From Sitta carolinensis (Eukaryota; Chordata; Aves; Passeriformes; Sittidae), in NCBI GenBank assembly GCA_032173965.1, contig CM063290.1, positions 12,673,501 to 12,737,500 on the forward strand: a stretch of DNA of 64,000 bases. The letters run 5' to 3'. Below are positions 1 through 34,100 of this stretch, one piece after another. The translations under genes and the position numbers were made by a program. Position 1 is the stretch's first letter. Each line of letters begins with the position of its first letter. The notes beneath the pieces are model-generated. The model was not told the origin of the DNA. It worked only from the letters and a program-made list of their open reading frames with translations, and searched no databases.

Positions 1-2204
1 TCACCGAATTTTGCCCCCAGGCACTTGTTGTAGAGCAGTCAGGTATCAGCAAACACTGCACTCTGACTGAAGTCCACAGCAGTTACCTTGCACCGTTGTC
101 ATGCGGGAGTGAAAACTTGGATCAAGAAAACCCAAAGGACTCTGGGGTATTTGCTTTGCATTTCTGGTTTTGTTTGTTTCCTATGTTACCTTTGAGCACT
201 GGCAGAAAAGTTGATTCTGAGAGCCCTGATGCTCCTTCTTGTCTTATCTTGTGTAATTGTCAGGGGTTTGCGTTACTTAGTGTTTCTCTGGGTCTCATTT
301 TTCCAGCATCAGATGCTGATAAATCTTGGATTCTTGGGTACACTTTTCTGTATTTTAGAGTTATGTTTTACAATACTTGTGCTTTTCTAAAGGCTTTTAA
401 TTTAACAACTAGAGTAAGTAGGAAATCCAAATGGCATCATACTGATGCATTACCACTTTTTTACTGGCCCAGTGAAGGCATATTGGGTTTTCTTCTTTCT
501 TGATAACCCAGCTCTTTGTAATTGCTATACATACACATGCTTGATAAACTGTTTGTTACCCTCTATTATTATTGGAAGTTATATTATTTCCTTGTTGGCA
601 TTTTTGCTAAATTGTGCTGAAAACTAGGTGAAGAAATTTAATATCGCCTTAAAGCATAGGTACTCAGAGTTAAGGAATGAAATAGGAAAATTATCTAAAT
701 TCTGACCGACTGCGCTCGTGTGATTGTTTAGAGGAGGTTGTGTTTGGAGTAGACCTCCTGTACAAAAAGGCTGCTCTGCTCCTCTGCCTTCCGAACACTC
801 CCAGAGAGGATCAGAAGAACCACAGCAGAGCCCTGGCACCACATTCATGTCTTACTAATCCTGCCCTTGCAGTCTTAAGCAACTGGTGCTAGGACTGTTG
901 GTCTTGTCATCTGTATATGAATGTGAGCCCTTCTGCAAACATCGGGAGAGAGGGCTTCAGATGTTAATCTGGCCCGTAGGAAGGGCACAGGAAGGATCTG
1001 AGCAATGGGTCCTTGAAAACATTTGGAAATATTTAGTTGCACCAGGTTATTCTTTAACACTTAAGACAACAAAGGGACAATTAATTCCCGGTGGTCTAGG
1101 GAGCCAAGAATCAGAGTTCAGCCATAAGGTTTTGTTTGGGAAGAAGGTCTAGAGAGATCGTTCTCTATTTTTTAAAATTCTAAACTTGGAATCAGAATTA
1201 ATGGACTCAGCTGTTGTCTTATAGGTGCTAGTCAGGGTTAGAGCTGCAGTCGGGTAGCTGATGAGTGCATTCCTGCCACACTGCCAGCTCTACGGGCTCG
1301 GGGGATGCACAAAGCTGGGTGGCTCATGCTCTCCCCAGCTGTGAGGACTCACACGACACTGACCTTCTGTTTGTGAGCAGCACTCAATGGCTTTTATCTA
1401 AACCAAGTGTTACAGGCAGCTCCAGTTCATTGACTAAGAAGAAATGAATAGAACAGCAGCACAAATGAGGGTTGCTCTGTGAAAGTTACACTAAAATTCA
1501 CAGCAGCTTTTAACGGAGCTACTGTCAGCAGTTTTGATTCTTTCTGGGAGAGAATTCTTCCTGGGCCTTCTCTTAAACCTTAAAATAAGTCAGAATGACT
1601 TAACAGCAATTGCTGTTAAATTTCAGGAAATGTGCATTTTAGCATATGCTGTTCCACCTGTAGAGTGTACAGGCTTTGCCTTTGTAAGAGCCTGGGCTTC
1701 TGATGATGGCTTTATACAATTTATGACAATGCTGAGAATGTGGCATTAAGTGACTATCTACTCTGCCAGATGAGCTGCTTACCTTGATCTCCTTCTGCAT
1801 CCTGAGCCCCACATACAGGAGAACATAGATCTGAGAGTGAGGATGTGTTTCCACAGCCCTGCCCCACCCCTGCGTGCCAGTGTGCTGCAGTTTATTGAAT
1901 GAAGTCTGTGGGCGGTGCCAAGCCAATAGCGACCTCATTGGTGCCTCAGATATTTTGCAATTTCCAGGTCTGATGTTTTTTTCCAAGTGTAGAGGCATTG
2001 TGAAGAGAGAAATGCTTTCTTTTCCAGTAGCCATTACGAGGTGATGTGTGCCGAGGTAAGCAGGTATACTGTTGAACAAAGTGCATCAGCAATTGAATGC
2101 AAGTGATTCTCACCTAAGACCTGGCTGGAGAGAACATTCTTGCAGGAGCCTTGATCTCTGGGAGTTCGAAGGCTGAAAAAATCACAGATCCCAACATTTT
2201 CACC
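1..2204. other. Upstream flank of MELTF, no gene recognised
   Basis: I see no family-like coding exon, tRNA or clear repeat here on either strand. Short open frames are present but none resembles a known protein or is bounded by splice sites in a convincing way. The segment just before 2205 must contain the MELTF 5' UTR and promoter. No TATA box or CpG island is obvious, and the transcription start cannot be placed from sequence alone. In mammals the next gene on this side is DLG1, which is not visible in this window. Confidence 0.5.
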
Positions 2205-21043
<18,839 letters not shown>

Positions 21044-21069
21044 TCCTGGGATGAACAGACATTTGGTGT

Positions 21070-21126
21070 AATAAAAACTTGGTAAAGCCAGATAGTAACC
21101 ATAAATAAGTGAAAACAGCAAATAAA
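21070..21126 (+). terminator. MELTF: MELTF polyadenylation signals
   Basis: AATAAA occurs at 21070-21075, 27 bp after the MELTF stop codon, and again at 21121-21126. Either would give a very short 3' UTR. A longer 3' UTR cannot be excluded, but CR1 sequence begins at about 21.4 kb. Confidence 0.55.
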
Positions 21127-21409
21127 CATGAGAAATAATCACACTTTAACCAGCCTGGTAGCTAAACTAGTGCTTTTCTGGGATATGAACGTTTGCCTTT
21201 CCCTTTCCCTGTTCCGCTGCTCCCAGTTGCTGGGGCTGGAGTGGGACACAGGCCGATGGCAGCCCCGGCTGTGCCCGCTGGAGCGAGCGTGTCTGTGCTG
21301 GGAGCAGGGGCGCCGTGCCCAGCACTCAAACCCAGCACCACTGGCAAGCTGTGCCCAGCTGCGGCCCCTGCGGTTTCTTCTCCTTGTGCTTTTGGTGAAT
21401 TTTGAAACA

Positions 21410-21932
21410 GCAGCTGAGCAGGAGCCGGTGTGTGGCCAGGAAGGCCAGTGGCATCCTGTCTGGCCTGCATCAGGAATAGTGCGGCCAGCAGGATCAGGGC
21501 AGCGATTGTCGCCTGCCCTTGGCACTGGTGGGGCCGCACGCTGAGCGCTGTGTGCGCTCCCGGGCCCCTCAGTTCAGGAAGGCCACTGGAGCGCTGGGAT
21601 GTACCCAGAGGAGGGTCTGGAGCACAAGTCCCGTGAGGAGTGGCTGAGGGGGCTGGGCGTGTTCAGTCTGAGGAGGCTCCCGGTGACCTACTCCCGCTCT
21701 ACAATTCCATGACAGGGCAGTGCAAATTGCTGGGGGTCGGGCTCTTCTCCCAGGCCGTGACAGAACGAGAGAACATATTCATAGAACTCATCCTCTCAAG
21801 CTGTGCCAGTTCAGGAGGGACATCAGGAGGAATTCACAGCAAGGGTGATTAGCCACTGGAATGGATTGTCCGGGAGGCGGCGGTGTCCCCGTCCCGGCGG
21901 TATTTAAGGAAGGAGTGGCCGTGGCGCTCCGT
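21410..21932 (+). mobile_element. CR1 LINE fragment (C-terminal part of ORF2)
   Basis: Translated pieces match the conserved end of the CR1 reverse-transcriptase ORF: CLACIRNSAAS near 21455, then LYNSM and GVGLFSQ near 21690-21760, the frame shifting between them. The DNA then follows the CR1 consensus through GGTCTGGAGCACAAG, TTCTCCCAGGCCGTGACAG and CACTGGAATGGATTG to a TATTTAAGGAAGGAG end near 21925. The copy is mutated and GC-enriched and has no intact ORF. Confidence 0.85.
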
Positions 21933-22100
21933 GCCGGGCCGCGGGCCGGACCCGCTGCTCCCGGGCCCCTTCCCAGCCCCATTGAACCCGGGGATCGCAG
22001 CCGGCGGGGGCGCTGCGCATGCGCGCCGCGCGCCCGCTGCGGCGCCTGGCCCGTGCGCCGCGCGCCCCCTGGTGGAGCGGCGCGGGGGGCCGCGGCCGCC
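21933..22100 (+). promoter_or_regulatory. PIGZ: PIGZ CpG-island promoter with an NRF1-type site
   Basis: The 170 bp before the PIGZ start are extremely GC- and CpG-rich and contain TGCGCATGCGC (22014-22024), the NRF1 recognition palindrome typical of housekeeping CpG-island promoters. No TATA box is seen. The island begins where the CR1 fragment ends. Confidence 0.6.
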
Positions 22101-24200
22101 ATGGCGGCGCGGGCGCTGTGGGCGCTGCTGGCGGCGCTGCGGGCGGGCTGGTGCCTCCTGCCGCAGAGCGGGTACCTGCACCCCGACGAGTTCTTCCAGG
22201 CACCCGAGGTCATGGCAGGTAAGGCGTGCGCCCGGGACGGGGTGGCCCCGCGCGGGCCCCAGGGGACGCGAAGCGGCGCGGCCACGGGCACCGTGTCCCG
22301 CATCGCCGGCTGGGCGGGTGCTCCCGAGGGATCCCGCTCTGCCACACAGCGAGCCCCGCGCGCCGGGCAGGAGAGGATCCGCAGGGCTGGCCGGGTGGAT
22401 GGGGTCCTGCTCCTACTGTGCACAGCGAGTGGCGCTTCGAACCACATTACTGTGACGGGCTTCTCGATGCTTTGTAAAAATGAATGGTACGCCCCTAAAA
22501 ATGTCAACGTTGACACCAGTTTTAAAAGTTTAGGAGCTGCTCTGTATTGTGATACCTCTTATACCAAGTAGTATACCTAATGCTGAATTATTGAATAAAC
22601 TATATTATCTATGTATGTATTTTTCTCTTCCTTTGTAGGAGATATTTTAAACCTACAGGTCTATTATCCATGGGAGTTCCTTTCCAGCTCTCCTTGCAGA
22701 ACGGTTGTTTTCCCATTAATGACATCAGGAGTTACGTACTGGGTGATCAAGTCTTTGCAGCAATTCAACGTATGTTCAAGTTGCATCAACAGCTACACTC
22801 TCCTTGTATCTCCTCGCCTGCTCTTTACAATCTTTTCTTTCTTACTCGACTATAGTGTTTATCGATTGGCTCCTTTCTGGGGAGCAGATCCGTGGAAAGC
22901 GCTGGTACTTCTTGCTGGATCATATGTCACGCTGGTGTTTTATACGAGAACGTTTACCAACACACTCGAAGGACTTCTCTTTGCTCTTCTCATTGTACTG
23001 ATTTCTTCAAGGAAGTCCAGTGGCAGCTCAGCAGAGCCTACAAGCAGCTCTCTCATAGGTGTCATAACAACAGCTGGGTTTTTCAACAGGCCAACCTTTC
23101 TGGCATTTGCTCTAATGCCCCTGCTTTACTGGGCCAGTTTAATTGTTGACTCTCAAAAGAGCATTAAAACTCTCATAAACCACTTTTTGAAGTTTATCCT
23201 ATGTGCATGTTTTACCACTTTTGTTTTCATAACTGCTGACACCTTCTATTTTACCTCTGTGAGCTTAGACAACCTCTACAGCACTAACAAGAGCAGCCTA
23301 ATTGATGTAATAGTTCAATTACATGACAAAGTGGTAGTAACCCCCTTCAATTTTCTCAGCTATAATCTTAATCCTCATAATCTTGCACTGCATGGAAGTC
23401 ACCCACGAGTTACCCATTTTACAGTCAATGGAGTAATGCTGTTTGGGATCTTACATATTCTGGCCATCAGTGCTGGCCTTAAAATGCTAAAGAAGTATGT
23501 CTGTCAGTTACTGCTGGTCAGACGGTGTTACCGTGGGCCGCCTGGGCTGTTGGTGCATTCTGAGGGCAGTCCAACGTTGCTGCTGTTTTATTTTGTTCCT
23601 TTGGCATTTCTCTCCCTGTTCAGCCACCAGGAGCCTCGGTTTCTCATCCCTCTCATCCTGCCATTGGTCCTGTTCAGCGCGTCACCAAACAGAGCTGTGA
23701 AATGGAAACTCCTCATTGTTCTGTTCAACCTTCTGGGGGCACTTCTGTTTGGCTGCTTACACCAGGGAGGGCTCATTCCCTGTTTGTTTCACTTGGAGCA
23801 GCTCATCCATTCTCCAGCATCCTCAAGCCATCTGCAGCACTACACTCTGCTCTTTGCACACACCTACATGCCTCCAAGGTCTCTGCTCAATATCAAGAAG
23901 ACAGACGTGCATGTGGAAGTCATTGACATGGCTGGGGCTGGAGAAGAAACCCTCTGCCAGACAGTAGAGCAGCGAACAAGCAATTTCACCTGCAGTAACT
24001 GTCACATCTTTATTATAATCCCTGGTACAGTCAGAGCCACAGTTACAAAATGTGGTGTCTCATTCAAAAATGAGACTTTGATATTTCCTCACTTATCAAT
24101 GGAAGACCCACCACAAATACCTGTCCTATCCAGTGGAAATTGGAAGAGTCAGTTAGGACTTTACATCCTTGAGCTAAACAGAGATCATCAGAGCCTTTAG
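22101..24200 (+). CDS. PIGZ: GPI mannosyltransferase 4 (PIG-Z / SMP3 homologue), two coding exons
   Basis: Exons are 22101-22218 and 22639-24200 (stop TAG), 559 aa against 579 in human. The start lies in a strong Kozak context (GCCGCCATGG). The donor AG|GTAAGG and acceptor TTTGTAG join GCAG to GAGAT, giving VMAGDILNLQ. The protein belongs to the GT22 family of dolichol-phosphate-mannose-dependent mannosyltransferases of the ER. It transfers a fourth, alpha-1,2-linked mannose to the third mannose of GPI precursors. Visible hallmarks are the N-terminal luminal [12 protein letters not shown] (H27, D29, E30; the acidic pair is the catalytic signature), PWEF soon after, many hydrophobic membrane segments, and the conserved [10 protein letters not shown] near the last membrane helices. 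The frame is intact throughout. MELTF, a GPI-anchored protein, is its upstream neighbour, as in mammals. Confidence 0.95.
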
Positions 24201-24274
24201 ATTTTAGAAGAACAAAGTTTTAGTCTTCATGTGGTGCTGTCTGATGGTGGTGTGAGACCTTCCTCTTTCATACA

Positions 24275-24302
24275 CCCCCCCCCCCCCCCCCCCCCCCCCC
24301 CC
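24275..24302. repeat. C28 homopolymer (G28 on the other strand)
   Basis: Twenty-eight consecutive C lie 75 bp after the PIGZ stop, probably within its 3' UTR. The tract could form G-quadruplex or i-motif structures. Its true length is likely to be mis-measured by sequencing. Confidence 0.9.
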
Positions 24303-24780
24303 TTCGGCTCCAGCTGTGGCACTGGGAGCTCTCCCATGTCTCTTTATTCCCATTCCTCACACACTTAGGGTAGCCAGTTCTGGATAGAACCTGCTTAAAA
24401 TTTGACTTACTCAGCCCTGTGGTGTTTCATATGAACTTTTGTAATTCTTCTGATGAGAGAGGATGAAATCAGAGCCCACCAAAACTGTGATTGATGCTTA
24501 CCTGTTTCCATGTGAGATTTATTAATTGAAAGCTCTTATAATCTCTAATAGGGTTTGGGGACTGTGGGGTGTTTACTGATAACAGGCATTAATTCAGCTG
24601 CTGGAGAGAGGTTTCAGGGTTAGACAAAAGCTGGTCTGACTCAGTAATCTCTTATGTTCTTAAAAATTCATTAGACCAGACTGCAGTCACAGTACTGTAC
24701 CACTGCCTGCGTGGGTCTGTCTTAAAAAATCCCCAGCACTGATCTGGCAGAATCTGATTTAGAACATGGAGGATGCTTCA
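24303..24780. other. PIGZ 3' UTR or intergenic, nothing distinct
   Basis: No coding similarity, repeat or canonical AATAAA is evident on the plus strand here. The PIGZ polyadenylation site could not be located. Confidence 0.4.
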
Positions 24781-24819
24781 GCCTAAGTACTTGTGCTAAA
24801 TCCTAAAATCCAAGCTTTG

Positions 24820-25135
24820 CCTGTTTAGCCTTCCTTGCCACGGTTCCATCCTCGTGAACGTGCTACCCACGCACCGCCCCGGGCATATCGGGAGGCAGCG
24901 CTGTGATGGCATTAAGCGTGCGCGGTGTTCCGCGGCTGCAGCTCGGGCACTCCTTCCCTTGCGCGCTCCTGCCGCTCGTCTCGCAGCTATCGCTGCTCTG
25001 TCACGACTGTCACCCCGGCAGAGCGCACGGCAGGTCCTGCGGGAGCTGGATCGAGGAGCTGCGCAGACAGAAAGTGGGTAACTGGGAGGATTTGATCCTT
25101 CGTGCCATTGACCAGAAGCATCTCTGACCGGGTTC
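24820..25135 (+). other. Unassigned CpG-rich segment with a 73-codon ORF
   Basis: Amid AT-richer DNA this 300-bp stretch is CpG-dense. It holds an ATG-initiated frame, 24906-25127, of 73 codons (starts MALSVRGVPRLQ, ends NWEDLILRAIDQKHL). A GT donor-like site, TGG|GTAACT, lies inside the frame near 25074. I do not recognise the product and the minus-strand frames are equally unremarkable. It may be an alternative or lncRNA promoter, a small gene, or the first exon of one. A bare CpG island with a chance ORF is at least as likely as a gene. Confidence 0.3.
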
Positions 25136-26757
25136 AGCACAGGCTCAGAGATCCCCCGGTTCTGCTGCCGTGGAGAGAAGGCAGCCCCGAGGAAGGAGCC
25201 GCATCCCCTGCGCCCCCTCCCCGTGCACTAGCTACTCCCCATTAAATCAGCTCACTGGGAATGACAGCTCCTATCTCGGCTTTCCACTGGAGAGCAGTCT
25301 CTTTTTAAACTGGACACCAACAACTGGGCTTCAGCTGACAATGATGCATACACTCAACAGCACAGCAAGACCTACAATCTTTGGTTTTGCCTACATGAAC
25401 TTCTGGATCCAAAACATCCTCACTTGGCACATGCATTGTAGATCAAACCTCTCTCTCTAACACAAACATGACACTTGAATTATTTCTGCTCACAAAGGTG
25501 GTAATGCTTTTGGCAGTTCTTCACCCACACAACCTTACGTAAGGTCTTAAGACATAGGTTTTCAACAGAGACAAGACTAATACAGGTTGATGCCAGGCTC
25601 TAAAGAGAACCTAGGAAAAATGAATGTGTGAATGATTTGCCTGTATTTTCCAAGCTATAGGTGTGAATGACCTACATGTTTAGGGAACATAGCTCTTGTT
25701 CTCTAGTGAAGCATTTTGTCTTCTGTTCCCTGTATGTTCATCCCACATCCTTTGTTTCTCACTGCTGGCCTGCCTGTAAATTAAAGGTGGGTGTTCGGGG
25801 GGAGGCAGGGGGAGAGAAGGCGCCTGTCTGTGCGGTGACTCACGAAATAGTGTAAGTAGCTGAGAAAGCATTGTGACAGCATATATATTTTCCAAGTTAA
25901 TTTTCTTTTTGCTCTCTTACACTGGGATGGTACAACCAAGTGCACAGCTGGTACTCCATGTCCATTTTCAGCTTCCTTAGAGACCTTAAATCTTGAACAT
26001 TATTTTCATAAAACTTATGAATTCAGTCAGTCTGAGTGGGGTACATCTTGAAATTCTTGGGGCATGTAATTGAGCACCATTCCCATGGGATGACTTCTCT
26101 CTACCACTGCACAGGTAACCTGCAGAGAGACAGCAAGAGAACCTGGACTACAAATACCAGCTCAGATTAACAATATACTGCTTTTGTCTTGCCAGCCAGA
26201 CCTTTGAATTTACACTGTAGATGCAGTTTCCCCATCCATGCACACCTGTCTTTGTTGCTGGAGGTTTAATTTTACCAGCAATGCAGGAAACTATCTCAGA
26301 CAAAGTACAATGTTCTCGCCTGGGATGATACGAGGAATGGAAATGTCCCTCCCTAGTTAACTGAGCCTCTCAGCTGGATCAAACAGTGAAACATGCTCTG
26401 AAGGAAGGTTGACTGCTGTAGTGTCATAGATGTTGTCAGATACAGTATCTTAAGCAAACCTGCCCCGTGCATTACACATGATAGATGCATCCTTTTCCAT
26501 TATATATCTGTATTTCCATTTGTATGTAGGGTGGCTCTATTGGTCAGGTTTTTTCCCTGTAAACCCTTCTTGCTGTATTAGACTTGAGGCGTGCTTTTAG
26601 GATAGCTACTGAATCCCTTTTACCTTCCTGTAAGATGTCTCTTATCCTGTCCATCATCAACACTTAAAACCCTTTCTGTAACAAAACTGTATCAAATATA
26701 GAGTATTACTCCTGTATACACAAACATTGTTACAGGTACTCCTGTGAGAATTGTGGT
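25136..26757. other. Intergenic, no gene recognised
   Basis: No exons with family similarity, no clear repeat and no RNA gene were found on either strand. Confidence 0.4.
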
Positions 26758-26763
26758 TTTATT
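26758..26763 (-). terminator. NCBP2AS2: Candidate NCBP2AS2 polyadenylation signal
   Basis: TTTATT on the plus strand reads AATAAA on the minus strand, 363 bp past the NCBP2AS2 stop. It would give a 3' UTR of roughly 0.4 kb. Confidence 0.4.
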
Positions 26764-27125
26764 TCAAGTTTCTTATCAAGTACTTAACGTGACAATCTTC
26801 ACAGCATTGTGGGCGATTATAAAGTGAGTCTGCTTGTTCCTGAGAACCGTGGAAAGTGTATATTGTTTTTTAAATGGAAATCCATGAAACCGATGAGGAG
26901 CAGCTTCCCGTGTTCATGCTTTCCCGAGGAGTCGTTCCAGGCCATGCGATGTGGAACGCACCGTCCAGTCCGCAGCTCGCCATCCACAGCCCGGGCACCG
27001 CCGTGTTCCGGAGCGTCGCCCTGGCCCTTCATCCGCCGGTTCTAACGCGCTCCGGGCGGGAAGAGGCGGCGGTTCCCGTCTCCCCCCGGGCGCTGTCCGC
27101 AGCTGGCCCCCGGTCGAAGCGGCCA

Positions 27126-29517
<2,392 letters not shown>

Positions 29518-31110
29518 CTCCTCAGCTACACAAGAGAACAAAATCTGCATAGTAAATGTCCCCTGGCACAAAGTAGGTCTGTTGCACACAATTCACAGAA
29601 ACTCCTATCCACGTTCCTTTGAGCACATCCTATGTTCAATACCTCTTCTGTTTTAATACCAGGATCCAAGGCATTGCGGAGGACCTGGGAGCAAGGCTTT
29701 AAGCAATAGAGTGCTGAGGCTTTGGTCTCAAAATGCTGCTGTAACTTACTGAAAGGAGCAAAGATGTAATGTTATGGTGCTTTTTTTTTTTTTCCTCTGG
29801 CAAAACTTGATTATTCTACTAGGTTTTGTTTACATTGGTGTCACAGAGTGGAGAGCAGTGATAGAGGATGATTAGTGGATGTTTTGCAGATGAAAGCAAA
29901 AGGCAAAGAGCCTGAAAAGGAAGTGGAATTTCTAGGGAAGACTTTTTAAGTTGCAGATTTTCTGGGGTTACTGGATTAGCATCCTTTTCTACTGGTGCTA
30001 TTCCTAGAACATTTACATGAACAGCTATTATAAATCAGATTGTGTTCAGGGATCATGAAGTGAGAAGCACCTAAGCAGAGAGCAGGAAACAGACCTCTGC
30101 TGTCTTTTAAAAGTATAATTATGATTGCATGATAGAGAAGAGCAAATACTAGAATTACAGTACCATTATTTCACAGTTTGAATATTAGTATTTTTCCCCA
30201 TCTGGTAGCTCTCTACAGCCTTAATATTTGAGGGCGGTATCTTCCCTGTGCCTGTAATGGTTGTGTGAAGCCAAGTTACCCCAAAATGAGATGTTTGAAG
30301 AACAGGGTTTATAATGAGAAAGTTTCTTCCCAGAATAGGTTTTCTGTTTGAGAAACTTGATTTCAGACAACTTAAAAATAGAAACAAAAGAGTTTTGGGA
30401 GGAGCCTTGCTTTCTACTGAGCATGTGATAAGAATGTTAAAAGAATTTCAGGATTGCATAGCTTGTTATGTTTTGGGTTTTCTCTTTCCCCGCTGGATCC
30501 TGTTCATACTGCTTGTTGATGTGTTGGAATTTTGATGTACTACAGACATAGGTTTAAAAAATGTGATCCAAATTAATGTGATCAAATAAATTGACCTGCT
30601 AAAATGAAATAATTTAAAAAGAACTGTTACAAAGCTTTGGAATTTCTTCATGGACTTCTGAGTTCCATGTAAATGGCAATTCCTAGAGTTTTGTGTAAAT
30701 TCCTTGTCCATGACTCCTTATAAACTTTCAAAGGTGTACAAAAGTTGATCTTTACTCACTGAAGGTGCTGTAGGAAATTTTGATGTGTTTCTTGCATAGT
30801 TAATCATAACTGTTACTGTAAATTGGAAGACTAGTGAGATTGAACAACTCCTTACTTGGGAAGTGTGGGTTTGAGGTTTTTTGTCATGTACAGTAAAACT
30901 AGACTTTTGGGATCACTTGGTGCTGGTCTGCAAATAAGCTTTAAACAAAGCTACCTTTTCCAATATAGTACATTTGATTATAAGTTTACAGCCTGCTCTC
31001 AGAACACTGCTGAAGTTTATTTTTCATTGTATCAATTTTGTATAAGAAATATGTTACCAAAAACTCTAAAACCACTTTCTTTTAAATAAAGTTGCAACAT
31101 TAAAATGGTT
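29518..31110 (+). terminator. NCBP2: NCBP2 3' UTR with polyadenylation signal
   Basis: AATAAA at 31085-31090 is the first strong signal I noticed after the stop and implies a 3' UTR of about 1.6 kb. A T24 run follows at 31120-31143. Earlier cryptic signals cannot be excluded. Confidence 0.45.
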
Positions 31111-34100
31111 TGTTACTTGTTTTTTTTTTTTTTTTTTTTTTTTAACAGAATCACTGAACTAAAGGAGCTGTATTCAGACTCTTGGTCACATCCTTCATTT
31201 TAGTCTCTTTTAAGATGGAAAGAATGAATATTCTTTCCCTTTGGCTGGATTTGCAGTCTTCTGTTCTTACCTGGGTTGTGAAAGGTGTTTGGTTAATGCT
31301 CTTTATTCTGGTTTGAATTTCTTTGGCTTACAGGACAGAAATTGTTTGTTGATAGTGAAGTAAGTGGAAAAGTCTTTGGTGTGTACGAAGTAATTTTCAA
31401 GGTGATATTCCTTATAAAAATGAGGTTTAAAATTATTTTTTATTGTAAGTACTGCCAGTACTTCTCAAAAATGAGCTGGAGGTGGTAATAAAATTATCTG
31501 TCACAACAATCACTGTTCTTTGCTGCTTATGTGCAGTGGGTCTGGAAAGAGTATGTTTTGAAGTGGGATTTTCTGTTTTGAGAGATACCAATCACAGTGG
31601 GATTTAAAACCAGATGGTATGTCATGTGAACTCTTAGAATCTCAAAAGCTCATGTAGAGGAAAGTGAATATGGTTTGATTGTTGCCTTCCCTAATTGGAA
31701 TCAGATAAGGGTCTGCTGAACCTAGTGCTTGATGAAAGGAACTGAATCAAGTCTTGGAAAGTTCTGTGGGGACTTCTTCAGCTTTCTGACATGGCAGTGC
31801 ATTGTAATTAGGTTGTCTTGGAAGGACAGAATCTCCCATGCTTCTTTGGCAAGCTACTTCATTACAATTATAAACACTTTCTTGGAAGTTCAAGCTCTGT
31901 GTTAGCATTTCTAAGTACTTGCTCATCATAATTAACTACTTTTATGGAATTGTATCCATAAAAAACCCAACAGCTAAGAATATGAGTGGAAACTTAGATA
32001 TGCCTTGATGGAAGGGAGGCTGTTAGAAATTAAAGCAGTGACAGCTTCAGTCTCTCCCTTAGACTGGTGCAGGCTCATGGGGTAATTTACATACCTCTCT
32101 TAGGAAGCAGTGGCTGCAAATAAGGTTCGTGTTCACAGCATTTGAGTCTTGGTATTACAAGGTAAAATCAGTGGAGTGTAAAAGCATTAGAGATTTTTGT
32201 CTTCAACGACTGACACAATAATCCTGTTAGCAGTGTCTCACTGCAGGTTCATTCCAAGGTGGTCTGTGCATCAGGTTACTTCACTGCCCCGTGCAGCAGA
32301 GAAGTTCCTGGTCAGGTTGGTGCAGGCATCACTGTTGGTGTTAATGGTTCTTTCTACAGAGACAATTCTGAAAAAAATACTGGAACTATTTAAGCTAATA
32401 TCCAGCACCTTATCTTCCACTTCTTGTCAAATAAAGCTTTGAAGAAAAAAAATTGATGAAAATGACTAAAAGTGACATGGTTTATACATGGTTTCATCTC
32501 TGACCTGCTCTTAAGTTCTTGTCTGTTTGAGTTTCTAAACACAGCTTGTACCTTAGGCCAGAGCATATGTATGAAGACAAATTAGGGTGTGAATCTTTCT
32601 TTGCACTCTCAGGTTTCTGCTCCTAGCTGAGTGTATTTGGTACTTTCAGGTAAATCCAGGGCCTTACCACTGTAGGTGGTGTATCAAAAAATTGGTGAAG
32701 ATGGTGGAGAGAAGTGTCCTGGGCTTCAAAACATTGTGGGTTTGAATCCATGAAGTGATGGTATTTGTACATTAAGACTGTGTAACTGCACGAAGACACG
32801 AAGTATACTGCACTCCTGCCAGTAGGGGACAGAGTCCCATGAGAAGAAAGTTTGCTGATCTTAAGAAACTCCTTTCTGAAAGCAGGAGAGATCAATTCTT
32901 GTGTCAGGGTTCCACAATTCATGAGGATGACCTTCCCAACCTGCTTTCTTGAGACAAAGATGTGCTTTACTTCACTGAGGTAATATTATTTTCCAAGGTG
33001 ATTTTAGCTTCCACCTGAAGGCCATTTGAGTGTCTATTTGGGTTCTTTACAGAACAAAAAAAAAAAAAAGAGAAAGAGATAAATAGAAAGCCAAACTCTG
33101 CAGGTTAGAGTAGCTGCTGAGTTCAGATGTGAAGCAGTGCCCGGAGGCAGTGCAGGTGAGGTGTCCGTGGTCCCCTCCGGTGGTGACACCGCCACCGGCT
33201 GCAGGACAGGGCTGCGGTGGTGCTTTGAAATTTGTCTCGATTTGGTTGCAGAGATGACTAAACAACTGATTTCCACTAGAGATGTCTGTAGACCATTTCT
33301 CAGAGTGGAGACAAATGGAGGTTAGAATTTTGCAGGTTTGTATGTAGCCCATGTGTTTAGCAGCAGCTTAGTTACCTTTTCCACTGGATATTGCAATATG
33401 CAGTCTGTGGTAACTTCTCTCCCTGCTCCCGGCAATGTCTTCAGATCTTGCCAAAGCTCACCCACGATATTGGAGAAGAGCTTGACTTAATCCATGCTTC
33501 AGATGCCCAATCCATACTTCACAATCACATAAATTGTAGTTTGTGTAACTGTGCCAGCAAATCTTGGGTTAGCATTCTGGTTTTTGCTCTCTAGCAGGTT
33601 ATAAATTGAAGTTCTGTATTGCGCACAAAGTAAATGTCTGCAGCTTTACAAGAGGTTTGAGCTTAAAATGTCTGGTTTGTTTCTCTGGAGTCACAGTAAG
33701 TCCTTCAGGGATTTTGCAGACTGAAATGTCTGTTGCTTCTGAGTATCCCTGTGGGAAAGTGCCCTTTTTTAAATCTTAGAAATTTTTTGTCTGATTCATG
33801 GGGTGCTGATGCTGTGTGTGACAAGCCTGTGGTGGATGAGGTGCTTGGTGTCCTCAGTCCTGTTGCTGACAGGGCTGTCTTTGCTGACTCTAATGTGTTT
33901 CCCAACACAGTAATAGGTGAGAGTAAGGAAGGCACACAAGTTGGTGCAGTAATCTCAGTGTGCATGACGTGAGTGAAATGTAGAGTATTATTTTTTTCAC
34001 ATCTGAAGGACAAATGTGAGTTATTCCTGGTGTAGAGTTTTATTGCTTTGAGGGTGCTACAGCAAATGCTTTTGAAAACCCTTTCATGACTATTCAGTAA

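Noticed and set aside
21788..22571. Long GC-rich open frames (up to 242 codons) around the PIGZ start
   Set aside because: Stop-poor because of CpG content; only the PIGZ frame from 22101 shows family similarity.
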